From contig JAQBZB010000072.1 in assembly GCA_027622275.1 (NCBI GenBank), positions 1-34,356 of the forward strand: 34,356 nucleotides of DNA. The letters run 5' to 3'. The notes beneath the pieces are model-generated. The model was not told where the DNA came from and did not search any database. It saw nothing but the letters and a program-made list of their open reading frames with translations. Shown here in pieces: positions 7,601 to 14,471 of the stretch (position 1 is the first letter of the stretch; each line of letters starts with the position of its first letter). Both the position numbers and the translations under genes were made by a program. Source of the stretch: Planctomycetota bacterium (lineage in GTDB: Bacteria; Planctomycetota; Planctomycetia; Pirellulales; Pirellulaceae).

Positions 7601-10484
7601 GAACTTCGATACCAACGGCGTCGGGCCCGGCACATTCCACATCTTCAGCGTTGAATTCAAGGCAACACGGTCGGGCACGTTGAATCTGGTTGGTAACGCC
7701 CCAGACGTCGTACCCTCGCATGACGTGTTGGTCCTTGGAATTAACCAAGCGGTTCCTTCCGACGAAATCCTCTTTGGTGCGACACAGCTGACGATCAATC
7801 CCAGCTTTGGTGCCAACGACGATATCTTCAACTTTGACGAAGACAGCATCAACATCACGCTCGATGTTTTGGCCAACGATAGTGCGCTGTCGGGATCGAC
7901 GGCGAATCTCGTCATTACGTCAATTTCGCCACAAGTGACGGGCGTCTCGATTGCGTCCGACGGCAAGAGTTTGCGGTACTCACCCGCCGGAAACTTCAAC
8001 GGTGAGATCACCTTTGATTACACCGTCAGCGATGGTGTTGACGATCTGACCGCCAACGTCACCGTTCAGATTCACCCGATCAACGATGCACCCGTGGCCG
8101 CGAACGACACGGCCGTCATCACCGCGGGCACAAGCAACAACTTCATCAATGTTCTCGGCAACGACACCGACATCGATGGCGACCAGCTTAAAGTCCAGAG
8201 CGTCGGGCAGTTGACTGGGAATGGGACGATCTCCGTGGCGTCGAATGGATCGGGGCTCAACTACACACCCGGCACAGGCTTCACCGGTGTGGATACGGCG
8301 ACCTATACGATCACCGACAACCGCGGAGGCACCGCGCAAGCTACCCTCACCCTGACGGTTACCGGAGCAGGCGGAGATTTATTCACCGTGGATGAAGGCA
8401 GTCTCGATAACGTGTTTGATGTGCTTCAGAACGACACCGGAAGTGGTCTGACCATCACCGCCGTCGGCTCGACCTCCCGTGGTGGAATTGTCACGATCAT
8501 CGAGAGCGGCCAAAAGCTCAACTACTCGCGGCCCGCTAACGACAACTTCTTCGGGGCTGAATCATTTACGTACACCTCGCGGGCGTCGAACGGACAAGTG
8601 TCGACTGGCACCGTCATCGTCACCGTCAATAACACGAACGATCCGCCGACGGCCGTTAACGATACGCTCACTGTCACGCAAGGATCGACCGGCAACACGT
8701 TGAATGTCCTGGCGAACGACTCGAACGCCCCGGACCCGGTTGGTGAAACGTTGACCGTTGTCTCGGTGGACGGCAGCAGTACTATCGGCTCGTTATCGCT
8801 CGTCAATGGAGTCGTTCGATACTCGGCTCCAACCTCTTTTCCAGCGACTGGTCTGGCGACGGGAACCGACACGTTTACTTATACAATTGACGATGGAAGC
8901 GGTCTGACGTCGCAAGCGACGGCAACCGTTAACGTTGTCGATTTCATCCCCGGAAGTTTATCGGGCTTCGTGTACGTCGACAGCGACAACGATGGTGTTC
9001 GCGATACCGGTGAAGAAGCTTTCGAGGGCGTGACGATCAGCCTGAGCGGAACGAACGACTTTGGTAGTGCGGTGACACGACAAACGACGACCGCCTCCAA
9101 TGGCGCGTACACTTTTGCCGGCCTGGCGCCGGGCAACTATATGATCAGCGAGACACAACCGACTGGTGTGCGAAACGGTGTGCCGATTGTCGATGGCAAA
9201 GACACCATCGGCTCACAGGGCGGCGCGGTCTCGGCGAACGATCAGTTCTCGATTACGCTGACCGAAGGAACGATGGGCATCGACAACAATTTCGCCGAAC
9301 TATTGGGGCGTACGCTCTCTGGTTTGATTAGAAACCAGAGAGTCGCCGAATTTACCGACATCGAAGTATTCGGTGGCTTGGAACTGCTACTGATCGAAAT
9401 GGATACGGTCGTGACATCTGGAAGCGGAATTGCTTCCGCATTTTCCACCGGCGGATCGTTCAATTACGACGCGATTGCACCGGGCAGCTACCGGCTGTTT
9501 GCACCGACGCCTGCCTTCCTCTTATCGAACGAAGCAAGCGTGTTTACGGCAACGGTTACGGCGGAGGCCGACAGCACGGGCAATCTGGTCGCCATCCGCG
9601 GCCGTGAAGCAGCATTCATCTCGCTGCGGGACATCAGCACGGCCTCTCCAACGGAGTTCGCGCATGTCGCGGTCGGTTCGAGCGGACAGGAATGGTACTC
9701 ATTCGGTCGCGGCTGGGAGGGGTTCACGGACGCCAACTTCAGCCTGACCAATGGCGGAGTGGACCTGCACATCGAAGTCACCGCTGCGACCGGTCAGACA
9801 TCGGCGACTGACGTCGCCAGGAGTGACCCGCGTCTCCGAGTGCTTGGCCAGAAGAACGGGCTAGACCTCGTACAACTCATGGCCGGAAGTGCCGCATTTG
9901 ATCTGCAAGTCGTATCGCCAGCCAACGGCAACGGTGCCAGCGGTGAAGGCTCGACCGTTGCCTCGCAAGCCACAATCGCGCCCGCCGTCACGACTGCCAG
10001 CGTTACTGTACCAGTCGTGGCCGCGGTAACTTCAACTCCGGTTAGCGGGTCGCCCGAAGGCGAGTCATCGACGAATGCGATCGGTGACGTCCAAGTTTAT
10101 CAGCCCGTGGTTGGTCGTCCAATTCAAGCTCCAACGCCCATCGAACCCGTCACAACAACGACATCAACCACCGAGTTGCAGATACCGGTGATTCCGTCGC
10201 GGTTGCTCGTGACGAACGACGGACAAACGGTCTCGATGACCTCGACGGTTGATCTGAGCTTCACCGACGACAGCGAAAAGACCGATGACGTCACGGACGA
10301 GATGCGCGCGGCGTTGCTGGTCGAGGTCGCGGACGAGTACGGTGATCCATTCCGCTACGGTGCATCGAGTGGAAGTGAGTTCGTTCCGCTCGAAGAGGAT
10401 CTGCACGAAGGCGCGGAGGAGAAGGCGGAGGTTCTACCGGAAGATTTGCTTGACCAGTTGGCCAACGACGTGGCAACGATCTGA
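4680..10484 (+). CDS. Giant secreted multidomain protein with thioredoxin and cyclophilin modules
   Basis: The 1934-residue protein is probably exported: it has a very basic N-terminus followed by the planctomycete LEPR-like motif (MESRVLLAAD, 34-43). Modules in order: a thioredoxin-like domain (about 85-185) with active site WCPHC (105-109) and FPTW (158-161), closest in pattern to the thioredoxin part of VKOR proteins; a cyclophilin-type peptidyl-prolyl isomerase (about 262-405) keeping FHR (300-302), VIQGGD and SQFFIT; an SdrD_B-like domain (about 590-690) with a DTDRDGVLD calcium-type loop; Ig-like domains (about 695-885); a cohesin-like stretch (about 890-1040); cadherin/tandem-95 type repeats (about 1045-1420) with the VLANDS signature; a second SdrD_B-like domain (about 1425-1540); and a Thr/Ser-rich and then acidic tail. 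No C-terminal anchor was recognised. The module calls are by pattern; the biological role is unknown. Confidence 0.85.
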   Translation: MMQSDRHPLRKALQRIFRRRQQKRQRVLRHFEIMESRVLLAADLQVAFQDSPMLELHGEYSSIATASPVAEGESAIVAEGEAAQDLVAFAKALAASGTRFYGAAWCPHCTATKELFEDGADFLSFIEVTNLDSPVTLNAVGSGTNTTLNPSGVPINSFPTWEFPDGSRLEGEQTLATISQRSGVAIVSSDQPFIAPIDDGDINSSDVDADGDEIVTLLGGSPLHIALDGYDPGGGPLTYTVTSSNPSVVSTTLLQNDRSMVIDVAGWGKMNIHLFEQLAPRPTSRLIQLAESGDYAGVPFHRIVNGFVIQGGDITNGNGTGGSTLGDFDDQYNVRLQHNRTGVLSYAKSGDDTNDSQFFITEVATRSLDGNHSIAGILVEGDKNREAISNNSTANPRSVVMNSVDIITDTENAVVMLSAAEGASGSAQITVTATDANGNAVSRAFTVNVTPDTIDTFAWLDDVADVTVAVGQSSTKQISAKDVENATVRFRAITPANFTINLPLSAVAAQSQTATASMSITPIDGFVGTESITLFAYNPQHSIAQVRNSLGQVIRTVDLTSPSLTFNDLLAISASVDYQTITAESESSSTGTITGIVFSDTDRDGVLDTGEVGLSGFVVFSDSNGNGLNDPGEVTATTALDGTYSLALSAGQHTIRQVAVANVLETTTNPVTLDLQSGEVITDVRFGTFEVKAPTLVDLLAVTDSGNGTDNITNFNNSAVDRALQFQVGGVVDGATVRLFSDGVLIGQGTANGGITITTNGATTLANGTHSIIATQEVDGVQGPASASLTITIDATPPGAFTSTAPTGAIVGNDISYDANSVDEGNGITYSLSTAPQGATINAATGFLSWAPTASQLEQNDFAIVATDVAGNTTQQQLAVRVTNQPIVGASFKITADASPDSAEIGEVTVGDTFFLHVSVTDLRDNARGTFGFYEDITFDSLLAAGRNITYSPTFPNVQAGSILGGEIDEVGAVNFDTNGVGPGTFHIFSVEFKATRSGTLNLVGNAPDVVPSHDVLVLGINQAVPSDEILFGATQLTINPSFGANDDIFNFDEDSINITLDVLANDSALSGSTANLVITSISPQVTGVSIASDGKSLRYSPAGNFNGEITFDYTVSDGVDDLTANVTVQIHPINDAPVAANDTAVITAGTSNNFINVLGNDTDIDGDQLKVQSVGQLTGNGTISVASNGSGLNYTPGTGFTGVDTATYTITDNRGGTAQATLTLTVTGAGGDLFTVDEGSLDNVFDVLQNDTGSGLTITAVGSTSRGGIVTIIESGQKLNYSRPANDNFFGAESFTYTSRASNGQVSTGTVIVTVNNTNDPPTAVNDTLTVTQGSTGNTLNVLANDSNAPDPVGETLTVVSVDGSSTIGSLSLVNGVVRYSAPTSFPATGLATGTDTFTYTIDDGSGLTSQATATVNVVDFIPGSLSGFVYVDSDNDGVRDTGEEAFEGVTISLSGTNDFGSAVTRQTTTASNGAYTFAGLAPGNYMISETQPTGVRNGVPIVDGKDTIGSQGGAVSANDQFSITLTEGTMGIDNNFAELLGRTLSGLIRNQRVAEFTDIEVFGGLELLLIEMDTVVTSGSGIASAFSTGGSFNYDAIAPGSYRLFAPTPAFLLSNEASVFTATVTAEADSTGNLVAIRGREAAFISLRDISTASPTEFAHVAVGSSGQEWYSFGRGWEGFTDANFSLTNGGVDLHIEVTAATGQTSATDVARSDPRLRVLGQKNGLDLVQLMAGSAAFDLQVVSPANGNGASGEGSTVASQATIAPAVTTASVTVPVVAAVTSTPVSGSPEGESSTNAIGDVQVYQPVVGRPIQAPTPIEPVTTTTSTTELQIPVIPSRLLVTNDGQTVSMTSTVDLSFTDDSEKTDDVTDEMRAALLVEVADEYGDPFRYGASSGSEFVPLEEDLHEGAEEKAEVLPEDLLDQLANDVATI
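9315..9342 (+). repeat. Perfect 11-bp inverted repeat inside the coding region
   Basis: CTCTCTGGTTT (9315-9325) faces AAACCAGAGAG (9332-9342) across the six-base loop GATTAG. It lies in frame inside the giant protein gene, just after the second SdrD_B-like domain, encoding TLSGLIRNQRV. Such a strong hairpin in a coding region is uncommon. Confidence 0.7.
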
Positions 10485-10499
10485 TCGCGCCGATTATTC

Positions 10500-10572
10500 A
10501 TCAGCCGCCACGCGATAGCGAGCGGTTCTCGCGAACTTTGAGAGAACCGCACGCTATCGCGTGGCGGCTGAT
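10500..10572. terminator. 73-base near-perfect hairpin, likely bidirectional terminator or dispersed repeat
   Basis: Arms 10500-10530 and 10542-10572 pair over 31 positions with one A/A mismatch (10521 against 10551), leaving an 11-base loop. It starts 15 bases after the stop of the giant protein gene and lies between two convergent genes, so it could end transcription both ways, although no long T-run follows. Its length and the motif CCGCCACGCGATAGCG suggest a family of repeats found at many sites in the genome rather than a plain terminator; that part is inference. Confidence 0.7.
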
Positions 10573-10677
10573 TTGCGCGCGGTGTGTTAGGCGAGATAGC
10601 CGTAACGTGTTTTACAAACGTACGTTTTAAGGAATGCTGACCGGTGCGTGAATAACTCGGGATAGAACGAGCTGGTA

Positions 10678-11061
10678 TCAATCTTCGTAGTCGACCGAAT
10701 GCACGCGACGCCGGCGCGAGTGCGGAGCACGGACGCGACGGCGGGGCACGTCGCCTTCGACAAAGAAGTAGCCGCCAAGCAGCTTGTAGAATGCCAGGAT
10801 GATAAACGCACCACCGGTCGCGACGGCCAAGCCAAGCGGGCTGATCGGTGTGACGCGTTGGCCATCATAGAAATACGAGACCACGCCACAGCCGATGACG
10901 GTTCCGCCAATTCCCATGAGCAACGTGGCGATGGCACCACCGGGATCACGGCCCGGCATGATGGCCTTGGCCAGCAGGCCGACAATGGTGCCAAACCCGA
11001 TCCAAACAAGGATGTCGTTCGCCCACTGTTGTACCAATTCGGGAAATTGGATGTTTTCCAT
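10678..11061 (-). CDS. GlsB/YeaQ/YmgE-like stress response membrane protein
   Basis: A small inner-membrane protein of 127 residues in the transglycosylase-associated (GlsB/YeaQ/YmgE) family, whose biochemical role is not established. The ATG at 11061 is chosen because GAGG lies six bases upstream; an earlier in-frame start adds 15 residues without a ribosome site. Three hydrophobic Gly-rich segments are visible: ILVWIGFGTIVGLLAKAIMPG, GGAIATLLMGIGGTVIGCGVV, and LGLAVATGGAFIILAFYKLL. The PGRDPGG loop between the first two is the family hallmark. The protein is longer than usual, ending in an Arg-rich and then acidic tail. It follows rpiB on the same strand after a gap of about 130 bases and may be transcribed with it or alone. 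Confidence 0.85.
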   Translation of the reverse strand: MENIQFPELVQQWANDILVWIGFGTIVGLLAKAIMPGRDPGGAIATLLMGIGGTVIGCGVVSYFYDGQRVTPISPLGLAVATGGAFIILAFYKLLGGYFFVEGDVPRRRVRAPHSRRRRVHSVDYED

Positions 11062-11193
11062 GATCGACCTCGCGAGAATCTGGGAGCGCGCAATTCGACG
11101 ACGCATCTTTATCGCTGTCGTCCCGCGGCGGGGTGCGACTCCAGAAATTTGCCGCCTGCGAACGAATTCCCGATTGTGAGGGTCGTGGCGCCG

Positions 11194-11640
11194 CTAGCAC
11201 CAGTTCCGTTCGATCTCGGCAATCTTCTCCAAACGACGAGCGTGCCGGCCGCCCTCGAATTCCGTTTCGAGCCACGCCCGAAGCAGATTGTCGAGGCGGC
11301 TTTCACCCAGCAAATCGCCAGATAAGCAGAGGACGTTCACGTCGTTGTGCCGTCGACACATCTCGGCGGTGATCTCGTCGTGGCAAGTCGTTGCTCGGAC
11401 GCCGGGGAACTTATTCGCCGTGATCGCCATCCCAATTCCAGTTCCACAAATCAGCACGCCGCGATCGGCTTCGCCCGCCGAGACCTTGCGGGCTACAGCG
11501 ATCGAGATGTCGGGATAGTCACAGCTTTCGGTGCTGTGCGTGCCTTCATCCGTTACGGTATGACCCTGCGAGGCGAGCACTTCGGCCAGCTTGAGCTTCA
11601 TCGTATAGCCACGGTGGTCACTGCCGATTGCGATCTGCAT
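11194..11640 (-). CDS. rpiB: Ribose 5-phosphate isomerase B
   Basis: This enzyme interconverts ribose 5-phosphate and ribulose 5-phosphate in the cytoplasmic pentose phosphate pathway. The 148-residue length fits the RpiB/LacAB family. It opens with MQIAIGSDHRGY, contains DYPDISIAVA (41-50), the catalytic Cys in ICGTGIGM (Cys65), and HDEITAEMCRRHNDVNVL (87-104) with His98 at the ring-opening position, followed by the LSGDLLGE loop. It begins five bases after the stop codon of the upstream YrdC-phosphatase fusion gene, so the two are almost certainly co-transcribed. All key residues are present and I see nothing unusual in the protein itself. Confidence 0.95.
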   Translation of the reverse strand: MQIAIGSDHRGYTMKLKLAEVLASQGHTVTDEGTHSTESCDYPDISIAVARKVSAGEADRGVLICGTGIGMAITANKFPGVRATTCHDEITAEMCRRHNDVNVLCLSGDLLGESRLDNLLRAWLETEFEGGRHARRLEKIAEIERNWC

Positions 11641-11645
11641 GCGTT

Positions 11646-12830
11646 CTATTCCCCGGAATTCGTTCGATGTGATTCTGGTCCTTCGCTGTGGCCGATGTCA
11701 GCGATGGGAGTGAAGTCGATCTCGTCAATCCACGTGGCCAGTTGTGCATCGATCTGATCGGCGCAACGGCGGTATCGGTCAATCGGGCCTCCGATGGGAT
11801 CGCTGACATCGGCTTTATCCCGACAAACCACTTTTGTTCGAGCCGCCGCTTCCGGCCATTGCGCCACAATCGCTTCACGATGCCCTCGCGTCATCGTCAG
11901 GATCAAGTCGGCGAAACGCACCAGCCGCTCGCTGAGCGGTTGACTCTCGTGATGGTTGATGTCGATACCGCGTTCCTGCATCACTTGCACCGACTCGGGA
12001 CTCGCACGTCCACCGGACATCGCCGCGATTCCAGCCGACATGACCATCATATTGCGGTCTTCCAATTCGTCCACTGAGCACTTCAAGTGGTCGGCGATTC
12101 GGTGTCGCATCAACGCCTCCGCCATCGGGCTCCGACAGGTGTTTCCCGTGCAGACGAAGACGATCAAATGGCTTGCCAGTCGCTTCAACACTTGATTGTT
12201 GATGACGCCAGCTCGCAACAATTCGAGTTTCGACGTACCGACACGAACGACCGACGATGCCTGTCCGAATTTGCAATTCCCGTCATCCAGGATCAAGTCA
12301 ATGTCGTCTCCGACCTGCGCGACAACATCGGAGACGTTCACCGCGTCGGGATCGCCGGGCCGATTCGCACTTGTCAATACGAGCGGACCCGCCGTCAGTC
12401 GCAGAACCGACAACAACGCATCGTGAGCCGGTACTCGCAATCCAACCGATCCATTGGGGACGACCACCTCGCGAACCGATCGCGGCAACTGCCCTAGCAG
12501 GCTGTCGGGGTGTTTGCTGTCCAGAACGAGCGTAACAGGTCCAGGCCAGCAACGCCGAGTAAGACGCGCGGCTAATGGCGACAGGTTGGGGACATAGTCC
12601 TGTGCGTCGTCAGCACTCTTGATCGCCAACGCAAACGGGTGAGACGCAGAACGCTGCTTGAGATTGGAGAGCCGAGCGACGGCTTGCTCGTTCAAGGCAC
12701 TGCACGCCAGTCCATAGACCGTCTCGGTGGGGACGGCGACCAGTTTTCCCTCCGCCAGCGCCTGCACCGTGCGATGGATTGCATCGCGCGGATCGTCCGC
12801 TGTTCGGAGGTTGATGCTTGCGGCGGCCAT
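11646..12830 (-). CDS. YrdC/Sua5-type threonylcarbamoyl-AMP synthase fused to a low-molecular-weight (arginine?) phosphatase
   Basis: Residues about 17-205 form a YrdC/Sua5 domain (VAVPTETVYGLACSA, then PLVLTSANRPGDPDAVN and GQASSVVRV), which makes threonylcarbamoyl-AMP for the universal t6A tRNA modification. Residues about 220-375 form a low-molecular-weight phosphatase with P-loop CTGNTCRS (Cys227 to Ser234) and an acid loop containing Asp-Pro (344-345). The Thr between Asn and Cys in the P-loop is the feature reported to confer phosphoarginine specificity in Bacillus YwlE; typical tyrosine phosphatases have a hydrophobic residue there. Arginine phosphatase activity is therefore likely but unproven. 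The ATG at 12830 is preferred; extension upstream reaches only a TTG at 12926 with a poor ribosome site. The stop lies five bases before rpiB. Confidence 0.9.
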   Translation of the reverse strand: MAAASINLRTADDPRDAIHRTVQALAEGKLVAVPTETVYGLACSALNEQAVARLSNLKQRSASHPFALAIKSADDAQDYVPNLSPLAARLTRRCWPGPVTLVLDSKHPDSLLGQLPRSVREVVVPNGSVGLRVPAHDALLSVLRLTAGPLVLTSANRPGDPDAVNVSDVVAQVGDDIDLILDDGNCKFGQASSVVRVGTSKLELLRAGVINNQVLKRLASHLIVFVCTGNTCRSPMAEALMRHRIADHLKCSVDELEDRNMMVMSAGIAAMSGGRASPESVQVMQERGIDINHHESQPLSERLVRFADLILTMTRGHREAIVAQWPEAAARTKVVCRDKADVSDPIGGPIDRYRRCADQIDAQLATWIDEIDFTPIADIGHSEGPESHRTNSGE

Positions 12831-13036
12831 CGGGTTAGACGTCTTTGCGCGTTCGGGAAGCCCCTGAGCAACGGCCGCTAGAGCGCGATCCGTCACGAAG
12901 GATCCGTTACAGGATAGTTGCTGCAAGAGTCGGTCAGGCCGAAGACCGGTGAACGACTCGACTCACGACGGTACGTTCGCCGTAATCCGTTAATTTACCG
13001 AGCGTTGCGCGCGATGGTCAAGTGGCGGGAAAGCGA
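12831..13036. other. Upstream region of the YrdC-phosphatase gene
   Basis: No gene is seen. The stretch should carry the promoter for the minus-strand YrdC-phosphatase/rpiB pair, but I found only weak box-like sequences. An in-frame extension of the coding frame to a TTG at 12926 exists and is judged non-coding. Confidence 0.35.
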
Positions 13037-13147
13037 GGTAGTGGTACAGTTTGACGTATGTGATGGTGGGGCAGGTTTGCAACCTGCCTGATGGAAAGCT
13101 CTTTTGGCAGATTGCAAACCTGCCCCACGTCAATCTGTACCACTACC
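13037..13147. repeat. Nested inverted repeat with two pairs of arms
   Basis: The outer arms 13037-13057 and 13127-13147 (GGTAGTGGTACAG core) pair with one mismatch. The inner arms 13066-13088 and 13106-13128 (GTGGGGCAGGTTTGCAA core) pair with one mismatch across a 17-base loop. Together they make a cruciform-like structure of about 111 bases in an otherwise gene-free stretch. It resembles a dispersed non-coding repeat of planctomycete genomes or a miniature mobile element; it has no coding capacity. Confidence 0.75.
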
Positions 13148-13156
13148 GAGAGCGAG

Positions 13157-13205
13157 GGGCGTGGTGGAATCGCGGACTCCCTCCACGCCCTGCGTACCGC
13201 AGGGC
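13157..13205. repeat. Pair of overlapping short hairpins
   Basis: GGGCGTGG (13157-13164) pairs with CCACGCCC (13183-13190), and GCCCTGCG (13187-13194) pairs with CGCAGGGC (13198-13205) across a three-base loop. The two hairpins share bases and are mutually exclusive. It lies directly between the nested repeat and the insertion sequence, downstream of the pseudopilin operon. Confidence 0.55.
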
Positions 13206-13252
13206 ATGCCACACACCACGTCGATGTGGCAACCTGAGACTCTAGTGCATTG

Positions 13253-13954
13253 TCACAGCTTAATTTGAGGGTAAACCGACTTGAGTTTGCAGCGGGCTTC
13301 GTCGATCTTCATTTGCCAGTCTACTCCTCGTTGCGTGCTGTTCACATCGATCGACCAAGCTGCGATTTCATCCTTCAATTCGGCTAACTCACCGATGCGG
13401 CGACCGGCAACACACTGCCGTGTTAATGAACTGAGTTCGTTCTCGGCGATATTGAGCCAACTGCCGTGCTTTGGTGTGTGGCAAAACTCGATGCGACGCA
13501 CCAACGCGCGTGCCTTGGCTGGTTCAAACGCTTCGTAAAATGCTCCTTTCGTGTGCGTGTTGAGATTGTCGCTGACCAAGATCAATTTCTCGCAATCGGC
13601 GTAGCGACCCTCCAGAAGATTCGCCATTTCGATCGCCCAATCGACTTTGGTTCGCCTGGGGCGCGCGATCGCTTCCCGCCAACCCGCGAGCGGTTCGGTG
13701 AACATGAAGATGCAAGCGGTTCCCGCACGTTCGTATTCGTAATCGACTCGACGTGGGTGGTTCTTTGTTGCGGCAATCGGCTGACGAGTTTCCTTTACCA
13801 ATTGAACGGGTTGCTCATCCAGGCAAACGACCGGGCGGCTTGCATCGTACGGTTTTTCGTAGGTTTCCAAGACTTCTTCCATGTTTGCCACGAATTCGGC
13901 GTCGGCTTCTGGCGGAATCACCCAGTACTCGATCTTTCGATTCGTCAGGCCGTT
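13253..13954 (-). CDS. IS630-family transposase, C-terminal catalytic part (expressed by -1 frameshift)
   Basis: This frame has no good start of its own and joins the N-terminal frame by a -1 slip at the A8 run (13953-13960), giving a product of about 378 residues. The joined sequence KKNGLTNRKIEYWVIPPEAD reads smoothly across the junction, as in other IS630 transposases. It carries the DDE catalytic domain: the first Asp in VVCLDEQP, the second in LVSDNLNTHT, and the Glu region in HGSWLNIAENELS. The stop codon lies within the left inverted repeat, so the gene fills the element nearly end to end. A GTG at 13921 could allow a shorter separate product of 222 residues, but that would lack the DNA-binding part. 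Confidence 0.88.
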   Translation of the reverse strand, partial: NGLTNRKIEYWVIPPEADAEFVANMEEVLETYEKPYDASRPVVCLDEQPVQLVKETRQPIAATKNHPRRVDYEYERAGTACIFMFTEPLAGWREAIARPRRTKVDWAIEMANLLEGRYADCEKLILVSDNLNTHTKGAFYEAFEPAKARALVRRIEFCHTPKHGSWLNIAENELSSLTRQCVAGRRIGELAELKDEIAAWSIDVNSTQRGVDWQMKIDEARCKLKSVYPQIKL

Positions 13955-14388
13955 TTTTTTAGCGTTCGCCGAACGGTTTCATGGCTGATCGAATCAACGA
14001 TCTCCAACTCGACCACCTTACGTGCCAGCAATCTTAGCGTCCAGTTGGCATAGCCTCTCGGAGGCGGACCCAAACGCGTAGCGATGATCTTTGCTTCTTG
14101 CTCGCCATCGAGAAGCTTCTCCGTGGGCGGGGTCTGACGTTTCTTGCGCTCGAGCGTCTGCTCGAAACCGTCCAGAACAAAACCCTGGCGGATATTCTCC
14201 ACGGTGTTGATCCGGCAAGAGAAGGCATCTGCGATTTTCCGATCGGTCCACGCTGGACCGTCAGCATCAGCCTTCCACAAGATCTGCGCGCGCCTCACCT
14301 TTTGGCTCGTGCCTTTGAGTCTCTTGACGATCTCGCGACACGTCTCACGTTCATCGTCCTCTAGCCGAACGATATACTTCTTTTGCAT
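13945..14388 (-). CDS. IS630-family transposase, N-terminal DNA-binding part
   Basis: The ATG at 14388 has GGAGG six bases upstream and is clearly better than earlier in-frame starts. The 147-residue product carries a winged or helix-turn-helix DNA-binding region (about residues 20-75, with KVRRAQILWKAD and DRKIADAFSCRINTVENIRQ) expected to bind the terminal inverted repeats. A linker follows (QTPPTEKL), then a second helical section (ARKVVELEIVDSISHETVRRTLKK). It ends in KKTA just after the A8 slippery run, where a -1 shift would continue into the catalytic domain. It lies on the same strand as the neighbouring pseudopilin operon. Confidence 0.88.
   Translation of the reverse strand: MQKKYIVRLEDDERETCREIVKRLKGTSQKVRRAQILWKADADGPAWTDRKIADAFSCRINTVENIRQGFVLDGFEQTLERKKRQTPPTEKLLDGEQEAKIIATRLGPPPRGYANWTLRLLARKVVELEIVDSISHETVRRTLKKTA
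13953..13960 (-). promoter_or_regulatory. A8 slippery site for programmed -1 frameshifting
   Basis: In the zero frame the transposase reads CTA AAA AAA ACG and stops three codons after the run. The heptamer A_AAA_AAA is a classic -1 slippery sequence, and slipping back one base continues as AAC GGC CTG into the DDE domain. No strong downstream hairpin was identified. Confidence 0.75.
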
Positions 14389-14471
14389 GGGAACCCTCCG
14401 TGGTTGCGTTCCCCGCAAAATGGACGAAAATCCAGAATCGACCAACCCCAATTTTTAGCTGTGACAATGCA

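Noticed and set aside
12831-12926. N-terminal extension of the YrdC-phosphatase protein by 32 residues
   Set aside because: It begins with TTG, lacks a ribosome site, and the YrdC domain is already complete from the ATG at 12830.
13037-13205. CRISPR-like repeats
   Set aside because: The repeated segments are inverted, not direct, and there are no regularly spaced spacers or cas genes.
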